DNA from: Tomocerus qinae
Lineage: Eukaryota > Arthropoda > Collembola > Entomobryomorpha > Tomoceridae
Assembly (NCBI GenBank): GCA_020055645.1
Contig: CM034546.1
Coordinates: 66,092,001 to 66,156,000 of the forward strand
Reading direction: 5' to 3'
Length of the DNA: 64,000 nucleotides
Shown here: piece after piece, positions 1 through 11,259 of the stretch
Numbering within the stretch: the stretch's first letter is position 1
Layout: every line of letters starts with the position of its first letter
Notes under the pieces: generated by a model
Told to the model about the DNA's origin: nothing
The model's input: the letters and a program-made list of their open reading frames with translations, nothing else
Database searches by the model: none
Position numbers and translations under genes: made by a program

Positions 1-838
1 AACTTGAATATTTCAACCTGCGACCGCCATTTTACAGGTAACACTTAATTAATTTTATATTCTTGGATGTTGACATTAAGAATATTATTTCTTTGATTTG
101 AGTCCGGCAGAATTTTATAGAAACAATTTTTTTACTTTATTCAAAACACGATTTCAAAATTTCAAAACCATTTAAAAATATAAGTCTAGGCGATGTTATT
201 ATTTCAATTAGTGGTGGTTTCATTTAAATCGGTTCAACAGTAGTTATTTTTTAAAAGAATTCTCAAAAGTTTTACCCCTGAGGGGACCAGAAATTAGTTT
301 TTTCCTACAAATTGTTTTCTTGTCATGTCATAAGCTATCCGAAGACCTACTATAAATGATTTTACTCAGGAATGTAATGTTATTTTCCATTTTCACATTT
401 ATAATAATCTGTTTTGAAGTAAAAAAAACTAAAATTTCGAGTTTTAACGAACCTAGCCTAATTTAAAACCACTTGTTGACTATCAAATGTACTTTCATGT
501 TAGTTTGAATAATTTAAATTATGTTAGGTTCCTTAAAGATCAAAATTTTGGTTTTTCACTTTACATTGATGAATGCATATCAAACAGATGTGTTCTACCA
601 AAGAATATCTATCAATATTTTTGTTTTAATTAGGGTAGGTTCCCTCGAAAGCGAGTCCCAGTCCCGGTATGCCCTGTGTACTTCATGGCACGGTTTTTAA
701 AATGTGCGCAACTACTGCCTTATTTCAAGCAAAAATATAAGGACATTACTATACACCAAATATAGGGCAGCAGAGAGGGGGAGCACCAAGGTACGTGCCG
801 CCCCCACCGAAATAAAGAAATTTTAAAATATCATTTAA
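1..838. other. Gene-poor 3' flank of acyltransferase copy 1
   Basis: No convincing coding sequence. The stretch around 450-570 resembles the 3' flank of copy 5 (about 45420-45530) and part of 38050-38130, so it belongs to the duplicated unit rather than being unique spacer. A GC-richer patch lies at 635-810. Confidence 0.5.
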
Positions 839-1355
839 GACAGAAATTATTGGATGTAGGAAAATGAAAAAAGTCTAGATCTTCAGTGGTCATTTTTAGT
901 TGTGTTAATATTTATCGTATGTCTGCTCTAGTGCCTATACATAATACATGGCAATATATTATGTACTTAGCTTTCCTGTCAATTAAACACTTGTCTATAT
1001 TTCTTTGCTTCTCTGCCACCATTATTTATGAAATTGACATGAAGCGGTTTTTGGGAAACAAAGTATTTAAGATGGGTTGGTACAAAATATTTTTCGCATG
1101 AACAACTGGCACTGCAGTTAAATATTAAAAAAAGTTCATGACTATTATGATATTTGGCAATTGCTCTCGATCATCTTCTTCACTTCGATGGAATAACTTC
1201 TTCTACTCAGCTTTCTATTGACACCATACATGTATATCGTTACGATAAAATAGATCAATGTTAGTTAATAATAATAAAGTGCACAGAAAAAACAACTAAA
1301 AATGGCCACTAAAGATCTACTTTTTTAAATTTTCCTATATCTAATAATTTCTGTC
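839..1355. mobile_element. MITE-like element with about 65-bp terminal inverted repeats
   Basis: Positions 839-905 (starting GACAGAAATTATT) reappear in reverse complement at about 1280-1355 (ending AATAATTTCTGTC) with a few mismatches. The interior has no transposase and only short chance ORFs. The right arm is also present at about 11085-11180, at the same place relative to copy 2, where the left arm was not found. No clear target duplication was identified. Confidence 0.6.
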
Positions 1356-1442
1356 CCAAGTTTATTAATATATGGGTTAATTTTTAGTTTCCATTCCCAC
1401 TGTATCAAAATAGCTTTAGTAGGTTCACTGCACAGATAAAAA

Positions 1443-4281
1443 TCATAAAAATGTGACATTGTCGTAGCCCTTTTCAGCACTGCCGAGTGTCTGCTTATGG
1501 CTCTCCTTTTCCACTAAGCTGCTCTTGAGATGAGCTAATTCCTCCAAAACATATTTTTCAATTTCGTAAATCTGGTCTTCGGATTTTAAGAGATGTTTTT
1601 GAATAGTGTAATTTATGTGAAATGCATCTTTATATTTCATTATGCTAACAGTTGATGCTGAAACATAAAAACAAGAAAAAGTAAAATTTCAATCTGGTTT
1701 AAAATCATTTGTGCTGTACTGTATTATCATAAGTACAAGCTCTGAATGGAAAGCACTGGGAAAACCTATACCACACACATATACATACTATATACGCAAC
1801 TCAAGCGAGCTTATTCTGAGTTCCGAGTAATTTTGGTTGCAGGATTATAGTCCAAAAGTTATGCAAGGCATGCAACCAAAAATAAACAGCTAACCTGAAG
1901 ATTTTTATGAATTGGCTGTAATTTTGGTTGTTATTTCATTGTCGCCATGGATATTGAATTATAGTTATAGTTACAACCAAAATTTACAGTAAATCTTGAC
2001 CTGTTGTAAGCTTCCACTAGCAAATAATCTCTAAGACTACCACTTTAAAACTGATTAGTGCTGTAAAATAAAAATTACTACCACCTCAGAATAAGCTCCC
2101 AGTCTGGTAAATTGTAAATGGAACCACAAATACATATCGTCCCTCAAGGAACCATAATTTAGCCTAAATCGACTTTGCGGTTTGTGTAGAAAATAGCCTA
2201 AATCAGTTTTTCGTTTTGAATACAAAACAGTCTGTCTTCATAGCCTAACACCATCTACGTACATAGCGCAGCATTTAGGTTTATGGCGTTTAGGCTATTT
2301 TGTACAAAAAACGAAAAGTGGATTTAGGCTATTTTGTACAAAAAACTAAAAGTGGTTTAGCTAAATGGTTCCTTAAGGGACAATGTTTTTTCCCAGCCAT
2401 GCAGTTTATTATTACATTATTACATTGTGGCATATAAGATGCTACAGTTACAGACGTAGAATGATTCTGTAAATTCTTGAGGAGTTTGTATGTGTATGTA
2501 TGGCATGCTAATCAAAGGGTTGACAAATCATTTCAAATCATTCCAAATCAAATCATCAAATTTTCAAATCAATCATTTTCATAATATGTAGATATGGCTA
2601 GATTTTGGCAAGTGTAAATATGAATTAAGAAATGAAGTACAAGGTATAAAGTGGAATTACCCATATTATTTAGGTCATTGGATTGTTCAAGAGTAGCATA
2701 TACTCTAGTCATACGACATCCCATTAGTTGGCCTTCTTGAGTAGACGACTGTGTTGGTATTAGAATGCCAGCAAAAAACGCAGTACACCCTAACGATCTT
2801 TCATTTGATAGAGAAAAAGACCTTATCCATGCAACAGGTATGGGTTTTAAGAAAAAAGACAGAAAAGGAAGTCCAAATAAAAGAGACCATCTCGAAGCGG
2901 TTATTAAATTCTTTTCGATCATTCCCAATCGTTTCTTTTCATCTGAGCAGCTCAAATTCACCTCAAGGAATGAGATGGAACTGGAAAAAACAAACATGAA
3001 ATTAAACCCTAGCCATTTGCAATTTTTGTAAAGCAGCTGTTGCTATTGCTAAACATGTTAATCTTATTAGATATTGAAGTAGAATATGAATGTTACGAAT
3101 GATTAGTTAGTTTTTGAGGATGATTGGGGGCCGGCAGTGCAATAGCTGTCCGAATATTTTTAGGACTTTTCGAATGACCATTGGCTTCCATCATTCTGCG
3201 TAATCCTCCATGGATAATAGCCATTAGAACTGTAGTTATGCTAACTTTATATTCGGAGCTGATTATTTTGACTAGGGATGTTTTAAGTGGAGGAATAGTT
3301 GTGTGGATGTGTTCAGATTCTTTTTTCGGAGAGTGCCAACTGTTTTGGTCAAAATATCTCTGTTTACTGTATACGATATAAAAAGCCAATTTCATTGCAG
3401 TCCAATAAAAATCTCGGGCAGCTCCACAAACCGATGAGATCATTTCCAATTTACTTGGTCGTTTACTATTTCTCGTTTTCTTAAATGCCTGCATATCTTG
3501 CTGTTGCAATGTTTCCCAATAAACAAGTATTAATGCATATGCATCGCCTGTTTCCAAAAGAAAACCATTTACATTATTACATTAAAAATATATATTAAAT
3601 TAAATTAAATATTACTTATATTAAATAAAATAAATAAATTAAGTTACCGAGACAGTGATGATTTTTATGAAGGACCAATGAATATTCCTTCCCATCTTCT
3701 TCGTCCAGTATGACATGGTTCACTATCAGAATTCCCCAAGGACTTCGTTTTCTTGGATATAATTCATGAGTAAAATCATGAACTATTTTATCCAATTTCT
3801 TTCTATTCACAATTTCCGAAGGATCCCCTTTGTATACTCGAATGTGGTTTTTCAAGTCAAATTTTTCGTCTTTCTTATAAAAAGAATAACCCATGAAAGG
3901 TTCAAAGTAATATTCAAGTTCTGGAAACTTCAGCTCACCATTGGGGAGTTTCATTTTCATTACTCGTTCGTTGAATACGTCTATAAAACCTTCATAGTCT
4001 ATTTTACCTTCGAAATACAAGTGTAACGACATATATAAATCAATATTTTTGTGCATATCCCATGCTGCCATTACACTATCCTGTACAGAGGAAACCAGCT
4101 TTGATGAACTGGGCATTACACACTTGGCTATCAAAATAATTAGACATTTATACAACAAGAAAGATGCGGATACCACCGGAATAATTAAGAAACCAATATT
4201 CGTCGCGAGAATCGAACTTACTACTGCAAATGGAAATACAAAGATATTTCTTAGAATTTTAAAAATCATTTTCAAGTCCAT
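1443..4281 (-). CDS. WS/DGAT-type O-acyltransferase, tandem copy 1 (4 exons, 539 aa)
   Basis: Predicted membrane-associated acyl-CoA:alcohol/diacylglycerol acyltransferase (wax ester synthase/DGAT family), probably at the ER. Exons on the minus strand: 4281-3648, 3547-3097, 2980-2661, 1657-1443. All introns are GT-AG and the spliced length closes in frame. Residues about 5-50 are hydrophobic. The condensation-type motif reads HHCLGDA (H208, H209, D213) and is split by intron 1, so the usual final Gly is Ala. Exon 2 carries the central domain (C-terminal part RMMEANGHS...PVPNHP). Exon 3 has a hydrophobic stretch near 385-405 and a CTAFFAGILIP segment at the place of the family's SNVPGP-like region. 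Exon 4 ends in a charged helix. The ATG at 4281 is the first in frame; AATAAA on the minus strand lies about 80 nt past the stop. Family assignment rests on motif and domain order; the substrate is unknown. Confidence 0.8.
2135..2384. mobile_element. Palindromic MITE in intron 3 of copy 1 (TATCGTCCC..AAGGAACC ends)
   Basis: The ends are inverted copies of about 18 bp (TATCGTCCCTCAAGGAACC on the left; GGTTCCTTAAGGGACAA on the right). The interior is itself hairpin-like, with repeated TTTAGGCTATTTTGTAC blocks. Related elements lie at 4702-4895 and 11921-12103. It is noncoding. Confidence 0.65.
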
Positions 4282-4300
4282 TTTTTTTATTTTTTTAATA

Positions 4301-4365
4301 CCGAGGAAATTTTTTGTCCTAAGCAGGGACGTGAAAACTTTATGTAAATGCCACTCTAACGCAAA
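4301..4365 (-). promoter_or_regulatory. Conserved block just upstream of copy 1
   Basis: A segment containing ACCGAGGAAATT...CTAAGCAGGGACGTG (plus-strand reading) is conserved upstream of all five acyltransferase genes within about 20-90 nt of the ATG. It probably holds the 5' UTR and core promoter. No strong TATA is visible in this copy. Confidence 0.35.
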
Positions 4366-5007
4366 ATTTCTGTAGCGTTATAGTGCGTAGAAGTTAAGAT
4401 TACTAGTATGTTAAACGTGTAGGTGGTCTACATCTGCATGACACAAGTCATTGCGTAACACTAAAGAAAAATTCCAAGAGCGTGTCAACGAATAAAATTC
4501 GTGATCATTATTGCAATCCAACCATTTTAATCTAATATTGCAGAAATATCTATACCATCAATCTTTCCTTCGTGTGCCTGCGCAATATTGTTATTATTGC
4601 GTACGCAGTACTATAACTATAACACTTCTCAAAATATCAATCTACATGATAGTATAGACTGTTAAAGATATGCCAAAAAACCTAATATGATGTGAATGTG
4701 ATATCGTCCCTTAAGGAACCATTTAGACTAAATCAATTTTTTGTTTTGTGAACAAAATAGCCTATCTCCATAGCCTAGACACTCTCTACTAGAGTCTCTA
4801 CATACATGGCGTAGCATTTAGACTATGGCGTTTAGGCTATTTTGTACACAAAACGAAAAGTGGCTTTAGGCTAAATAGTTCTTTAAGGGACGATATTCTA
4901 CAGTATGGCCCATTAAAAAGGCTTATAGTATGGCTTATATACTCTATGGCTATGGCTAGTATGGCTTATATTACTCCCACTCATGGGAGTAATATAAGAA
5001 ATACAAG
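4366..5007. other. Upstream flank of copy 1, noncoding
   Basis: Similar to the flanks of copies 2, 4 and 5 (for example the TCTCAAAATATCAATCTACAT block near 4626-4645). It contains the MITE at 4702-4895 and a short repetitive TATGGCTTATA stretch at about 4910-4970. No gene was seen. Confidence 0.5.
4702..4895. mobile_element. Palindromic MITE, second member of the TATCGTCCCTTAAGGAACC family
   Basis: Left end TATCGTCCCTTAAGGAACC and right end GTTCTTTAAGGGACGATA are inverted copies. The interior again has GCCTA/TAGGC hairpin blocks and ACAAAACGAAAAGTGG. About 194 bp with no coding capacity. Confidence 0.7.
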
Positions 5008-6576
5008 GCTATTTTACTACAGGCTAATTGAAATATGAAAATCGACAAGAAGTGTAGCTCAAGAGGTTGGTATTTCATACACGAGTATACAAATCATCTC
5101 ATTTCCAAAACCAAATCGCACCATGGAAATGCAAATGGAATACTGAGATATAAGGGATTAGATTTAGGCATTGCAATAGAAGGACAACTTATTGAGTACC
5201 TTTGATTAGCAAAAAGTTTGTAAGTAAATAGCCATATATTCCTTATCCATGCAAATTTGTTATGTTATTGGCCATTAAAGAAATCGTGAATTTCATATAT
5301 TATAATGATAAATGGGCTTGTTATATGACCAAGAAACGAAAGGAAGGATAAATATAACAGGTAAAAACCTGGAAAAATATACGGTGAGAATGCCAGAAAA
5401 ACTCGAAAACAAGAAATATTTAGATACCAATATATAATTAAAGCTCGTAATTTTACAATTTTCTTCAAAAAAATCTCCCCGTGCGTTTACAGTTAATTTC
5501 CTTGCAAAAACCATACAACTTGCCTAAAGCACTAGATACACACTAGTATCAACTGGACTTTACGTGCTAATAACTCCAAATATAAATTTTATGGAAGTGT
5601 AAATATTTAAATGAAAAGGTCCTATAATATTTTAAGACTACCTTTTCCATATAAAAAGCAGAGCATTCTTATTTCACAGTTACTTTGTACATTGCGGCGA
5701 TTTCTTCACACTAAAAACATTTTTATTGCACTTTGGACATTTAGTTGACAATTATAGCGCAGTCATATCTAAATATATTTTACTGCTTAATGTTGTAAAT
5801 ATGGAAAGATTTATACTCTTAATTGTTGCTTAATTACTATGGATACAACAATTTAACTGGTTTTGATTTTCAGAAAATAACTTGGAGTCGTTACAATTAC
5901 TGAGCGAATACTATTATGTATACATGTACGATTAAAAAGGTGCTCCCACTGAACACTAAATGGCAACTTTGACTGGTGTTCCCTTTTTCTAAAATATTTT
6001 CCATCCCCGCTTCATAAGTTAATTGAATTACTATTATATTTTTCCTATAAAATGGTTTGTTTTTCAAAGAAGTTAGTTGCAAGTGAATTAGCAGTAAACG
6101 CACGGGGAGATTTTTTTGAAGAAAATTGTAAAATTACGAGCTTTAATTATGTATTGGTATCTAAATATTTCTTGTTTTCGAGTTTTTCTGGCATTCTCAC
6201 CGTATATTTTTCCAGGTTTTTACCTGTTATATTTATCCTTCCTTTCGTTTCTTGGTCATATAACAAGCCCATTTATCATTATAATATATGAAATTCACGA
6301 TTTCTTTAATGGCCAATAACATAACAAGTTTGCATGGATAAGGAATATATGGCTATTTACTTACAAACTTTTTGCTAATCAAAGGTACTCAATAAGTTGT
6401 CCTTCTATTGCAATGCCTAAATCTAATCCCTTATATCTCAGTATTCCATTTGCATTTCCATGGTGCGATTTGGTTTTGGAAATGAGATGATTTGTATACT
6501 CGTGTATGAAATACCAACCTCTTGAGCTACACTTCTTGTCGATTTTCATATTTCAATTAGCCTGTAGTAAAATAGC
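5008..6576. repeat. Large inverted duplication, arms about 0.5 kb, spacer about 0.57 kb
   Basis: Arm 5008-5504 reappears in reverse complement at 6081-6576 with very few differences (for example ACGAGCTTTAATTATGTATTGG against the complement of the left arm). The arms contain the GGCCATTAAAG...AATGATAAATGGGC block also found in the flanks of copies 2 and 3, so the left arm looks native and the right arm looks like an inverted copy. Short ORFs in the arms (61-79 aa) have no recognisable domain. Just outside the right arm, 6577-6628 repeats about 50 nt of 6187-6236 in direct orientation. Confidence 0.75.
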
Positions 6577-6628
6577 TTTTCTGGCATTCTCACCGTATAT
6601 TTTTCCAGGTTTTTACCTGTTATATTTT

Positions 6629-8090
6629 TTATTTTATTGTTTTTCTTGATATAGCTGGTTATAACTATCATATAACTACGAACTACAAAAGTTTTAACCA
6701 GATTATGGATATTTCGAAATTATTTATGTACCTTACAATACGGTAATACAGCGCATGACAATGTACAGTACTAGAGTATCCCTCTATTTAATATGTCCCT
6801 ATTTCCGAAATATTTATCCCTGCCTAGGTTAGAATCAAAGAGCTTGGACGTTGTCGTATCAAACTCCTTGGTTATCATGTAAATTTTACATATATGGAAA
6901 ACTGATACATATGTTATTTGAGCTACATCTTTATTTTGATTTTTTTCGCAAAATTATTAATATATTATGTATTTAATAAGATAATTTTGTTTTTTATTGG
7001 GGGCTGCGGCCCCCAAACCCCCGCTTGAGGGGAGATGAATAGTATCCTTGAAGTTAGTAAAACACGACACGAGCCAGCAAAGCGTAAATGTTTGTATTAG
7101 TGGTTGTAGTAATGAACATCTTTACTCTACATAAACATAAACTGGGGCATGCGCATGGGATTCTTTCACTATTCTTGAATAAATGTTTGTATATATGTCC
7201 GTAATATTTTGTAACTAATGAGTAAGGGTAATATTTTGTAACTAATGAGCAAGGGTAATATTTTGTAACTAATGAGCAAGGGTAATATTTTGTAATTAAT
7301 GAGCAAAGCCTAGACTACTGAGTCCAATCAACGGTCTATGAAATTCGGGCCAATGCGCAGTCGCTAGAAATTTACTGATTGCAACATTTTCTAGCACACT
7401 TTGTGTGCTAGGATTCAACTAGTTATAGATATGCATGCCTATTACAATTTGACATTTTCGATGCCTGGAATGAATCGCACTCAATGCTAATTTTTTTCCA
7501 TTCCTGAAATTTTCCTCATTGTTTGTTTTACAATCCTTGCAAGTACCCTCAAACCTAATATATTTTCCATCTCTAGAATTGGGAATACTACGTAACAGGA
7601 ATAATGAATCTTTAAATCCGACATTATTATCATTATTGAGATGATGCCTGCCAATGCCAATTCAGTGCACTCACCAACCACTCAGTACTCCGTATCTACG
7701 GAGATTGAATTAGGAAATAGAATGTTTCAATGTGTATTCCTAGTTTCATGATCATGAGTCCATCCACTCCATCCAGTACCCAATTGACTATGACTATGAT
7801 GCATTGTATCAAGTAGCCAAGGAGATAAATTGGTGACCTAACAATTTCAAAATTCATTCTTCCGGTTCCTACGGCTAAAGTTGAAACCGGACAGCTGATT
7901 TCAAATTAATGCACACCCCGCTGAGAATAGCTCTACGTTTTCGGTATCTTGCATTATTTCACAGAAATTACTAGTTTACGAGCAATCGGTGTCAATAGAT
8001 TTTGACCCTTCAGTTAAATGCAGTATAAGTGGTGAAACCACACATTGCCCTTCGGGCAATGCGCTGTCTGCTTTGCAGTTTCTCCCCGTA
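6629..8090. other. Noncoding spacer with hairpins
   Basis: No gene seen. It holds small hairpins: GGGGGCTGCGGCCCCC near 6999-7014, CTAGCACACTTTGTGTGCTAG near 7391-7411, and CATTGCCCTTCGGGCAATG near 8044-8062. It also holds the tandem repeat at 7201-7310. Confidence 0.4.
7201..7310. repeat. 27-bp tandem repeat, four copies
   Basis: GTAATATTTTGTAACTAATG followed by AGCAAGG repeats four times with one or two changes (AGTAAGG in the first unit, AATTAATG and AGCAAAG in the last). Confidence 0.85.
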
Positions 8091-8099
8091 TAAAAATAG

Positions 8100-9374
8100 G
8101 AATTTTAAAATGATCGTGGGAATTAAATAGATATTTATTATCTAGCCTGCTTCTCTGTAGAGTGTTTTACACATACGCAATAATAAATGTCGAAAGCCCT
8201 ATGGAGGTGTTGTGTTTGGAAAATCACTTGACAAGGTCATTTGTAGTTAGTTGCGTTATAAGAGAGGTGCAGGTGGTAGGAAACAAAAGTGGTACCACGA
8301 AGAAAAATTGTAAATGTTTTCATTTCAGTTCCTAATAATTATCTCTAAAACCAAAGTCTACAATAAACGTCAGATCTTTAATATTTCACAGAACATTCTG
8401 TTTTTATTCTGCGAATTCTAAACGTTAGAAACATACCAACAAGAAAGAAGTATAATTTATTTCTACTGAAAATCCATTTATTTACAGGTAAATTAGTATG
8501 CTGCATATTAGTATGTGTTTGTTGGGAATGAATATAATTTTCTTGTCAATAGATTTGTCATTACAAAACGAGTTTTTTGTGCTCCATGCATGGTAAAATA
8601 TCGATAGAGCTATCTAGTAAAAATTAAAAATATTAACATATAATTTAGATAATTAATGCTATAACCACAAAGATAACCTAATTTTATGCAGATATGTTAG
8701 AATTCCATGCGCATTAATAAGTACTATACTTAGCCAATTTAAATACAAAAGTGCATTTCTTAAGCAATAAGTAAATCAGAAATACTAATATTGATTACAT
8801 ATTTATTTGGTCCTTTTAGAAAATTAAAATATTTATACTTATCCATGTAATGTTTGAAGCAGTGTTCGCCTTTTTCCACTTTTTGTGCTTAATTCACACC
8901 CACCTGTGAGAAATGGGAGAAACGGGAGGGTGTGAATAATGGGAGAAATGGGAGAAGCTCCCACTTATTTGAATTTAGCGGGCGATTTTAGGTGCCCACA
9001 TTACCCCAAATAACCCTTTCTCCTGTTTCTCCCATTTATCTCACTCCCACCTTCCTTAATTCATACCTACCTCCCATATCTAACCGTGCATTTCTCCCAT
9101 CCCCACAGTGGGAGGGCGTACACTGGTTTGAAGTTAGCCTACAGATAGCCAGATGTGAGCACAATAGCACTATGAAAAATCTACATGTATAATTTAGAAA
9201 ATATCCTGAAGATGGAAGGGAGACAGTAAGGAAGGTAATTACTATACAATATTATTTATACTAGTATTAGTATATTTTCCACCGGGCAGACTAAAATGCT
9301 CCATCCTAGGATGTGGCGCCAAAATGGGGGGTGCCTTAGTCTGGCCGATACAAAACTTTATTTCATGAGTAAAA
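8100..9374. repeat. Segment of the duplicated unit (upstream part, copy 1 series)
   Basis: Starts near AAAATGATCGTGGGAATTAAAT (8108) and runs parallel to 14938-15870 and 42968-43370, sharing landmarks such as GCCCTATGGAGG, AGTGGTACCACGAA and TACTTATCCATGTAATG. It is noncoding. A pyrimidine-rich insertion containing repeated TCTCCCATT-type words lies at about 8880-9115. Confidence 0.6.
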
Positions 9375-9385
9375 TTATAAATTCA

Positions 9386-9502
9386 ACGGTAGTCAATAAT
9401 ATATTTGTAAATGTCATATTATGTGAAATTGTATGTATATTATCATATTGTATGGGCACCTTGCCCGAAAAGAATGTCAATAAAACCATATCAATCAATC
9501 AG
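9386..9502 (+). mobile_element. 5'-truncated LINE 3' end with (ATCA)n tail
   Basis: About 117 bp ending GCCCGAAAAGAATGTCAATA...ATCAATCAATCAG, which looks like the 3' terminus of a CR1/jockey-type non-LTR retrotransposon. It is bounded by the 11-bp direct repeat TTATAAATTCA (9375-9385 and 9503-9513). The homologous block at about 43345-43420 lacks the insert. Confidence 0.7.
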
Positions 9503-9513
9503 TTATAAATTCA

Positions 9514-11259
9514 CACTGAATTCAGAAGAGTTATCTACATTTGTCATTTATTCATAGGCGATATCATGTCTTTCTATATAACCATAGGTGATAAATTGAA
9601 GAAAGCGATTAAATCCATAGCAACCAATTTTCACAACCAACATGGGATGTAAACCGATAACTAAAACAAAATCTTGGTATTTCAAAAGTATAATTTAAAC
9701 GTCTATTAACACCTTTAAACATTTTACAATGTAAACTTGTTACATTCTATAATCTGTCAAACCATAATAAAATCCTAGAGAGAAGTGCCTATCCCGCCCC
9801 ATATCCTTACATTTGGTAAGATTTAAGATTGTCAAATTAAGTTTAACTAACTCGCTGGCCAACAATACATTTATTATAACTGACTTGCTACTTTGTAAGT
9901 GTTAAGCAGACAATGTCGCCTTGTTGCGTAAAAATCTTATTGCATGCAAACATAGTTTGCATTCTACAAAATTCATTGTCCATTACGTCACAGGAAGCGT
10001 CCATTCTGTACAAATTCCTGTAATCTGTAACATGTATATACACGAGTGGCCCCCAGTGCGTTGTTATTTAATAGAGGTTTCCCACAATTGGTGACCGGTC
10101 ACTAAATTTACATGAATAGGTATTGAAATGACTACAGTACCTGCCCGTGTTATCCTGGAATTGTGGGAAACGTCTATTTTACAAAATGGTGCAAACTTTC
10201 ACATCTATCTATAATTCTAATATATAACAAAAGGGTGAGATAAAACAAGCTGAGGATAAGAAAAGTTATTACATCCAAGTTAAGAATATGAGATCAATTG
10301 TCAAATATCATAAAATCATGACGCTTTCTAAATATTTAATTGCATTGCGACTTGTTTATGCAAAAAATATTTTTGTCGCCAACTCATCTTTTGTTTTTCA
10401 AAAAGCCTCAGCTTTCTGTTGACAACAGACATACAAATTGCATTAAATTAAGTAAGCAAAAAATCATACACAAGTGTTTAATTGGCAAGAAAGCTGAAAA
10501 AAGTTTTGCCATGTATTATGTAGGCACTTGAGCTGGCACCAGCCTATGTTAAAAATGGGTGTGGCTAGTACGTACAATAAAGCCAGATGCACTACTACTT
10601 AGCGGCATAGCTTGAGCAACAGATATTCTAATTTTCTCAAACATGACCTTTGACCTCTTTATGAAGACCTCAGTTGCCAAAATAGGTGAATATTTGATCT
10701 TTATCCCATCCTTAGCTTCAGAATGAAACCTCATGTCGACATTTTTCAGCGAAAAATAAAATTTGATCTCTGACGTCTCGTAGAGGTCAACAATTTTTAA
10801 ATAAGATTTTGCCTTATAAACCTTAACTTTATAAGGGCTTTATTTTTAATCGAGCAGAATATTAATGAATCAATCCCTGATATGAAAATCTGCCTATTTC
10901 GAAATTTATTTCGTAATTTTGAAAGGTAAGAAAATCGAATTTTTCACAAATTCTAAAAACACCCGAGATACAGCGAATGTTGACTTCTGTTCATTCAAAT
11001 CGGTTTGGTATTGGAGTTGTTTTGTGGTGTTATTTCGCATAGGCCCTGAAATACTGAAAAATGAATTTTTTTGACCAAAGATTTTAGTTAATAGTAATAA
11101 ACTGCACAGAAAAAACAACTAAAAATGGCCACTAAAGATCTACTTTTTTAAATTTTCCTATATCAAATAATTTCTGTCCCAAGTTTATTAATAAATGGGT
11201 TAATTTTTAGTTTTCACTGTATCAAAATAACTTTAGTAGATTCACTGCGCAGATAAAAA
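9514..11259. other. Noncoding 3' flank between copies 1 and 2
   Basis: Continues the unit (GAATTCAGAAG...GGCGATATCAT, as at 43390-43430). No supported gene; ORFs of 60-70 aa have no recognisable features. The last about 170 nt match 1260-1440 downstream of copy 1. Confidence 0.4.

Noticed and set aside
2765..3031. Plus-strand ORFs opposite acyltransferase exons (also at 12441, 24612, 39199, 46097)
   Set aside because: They recur in every copy only because the minus-strand exon is conserved; they are antisense shadows.
5265..6319. 61-79 aa hydrophobic ORFs in the inverted arms
   Set aside because: Same sequence read twice; the matching blocks in other units do not keep the frame.
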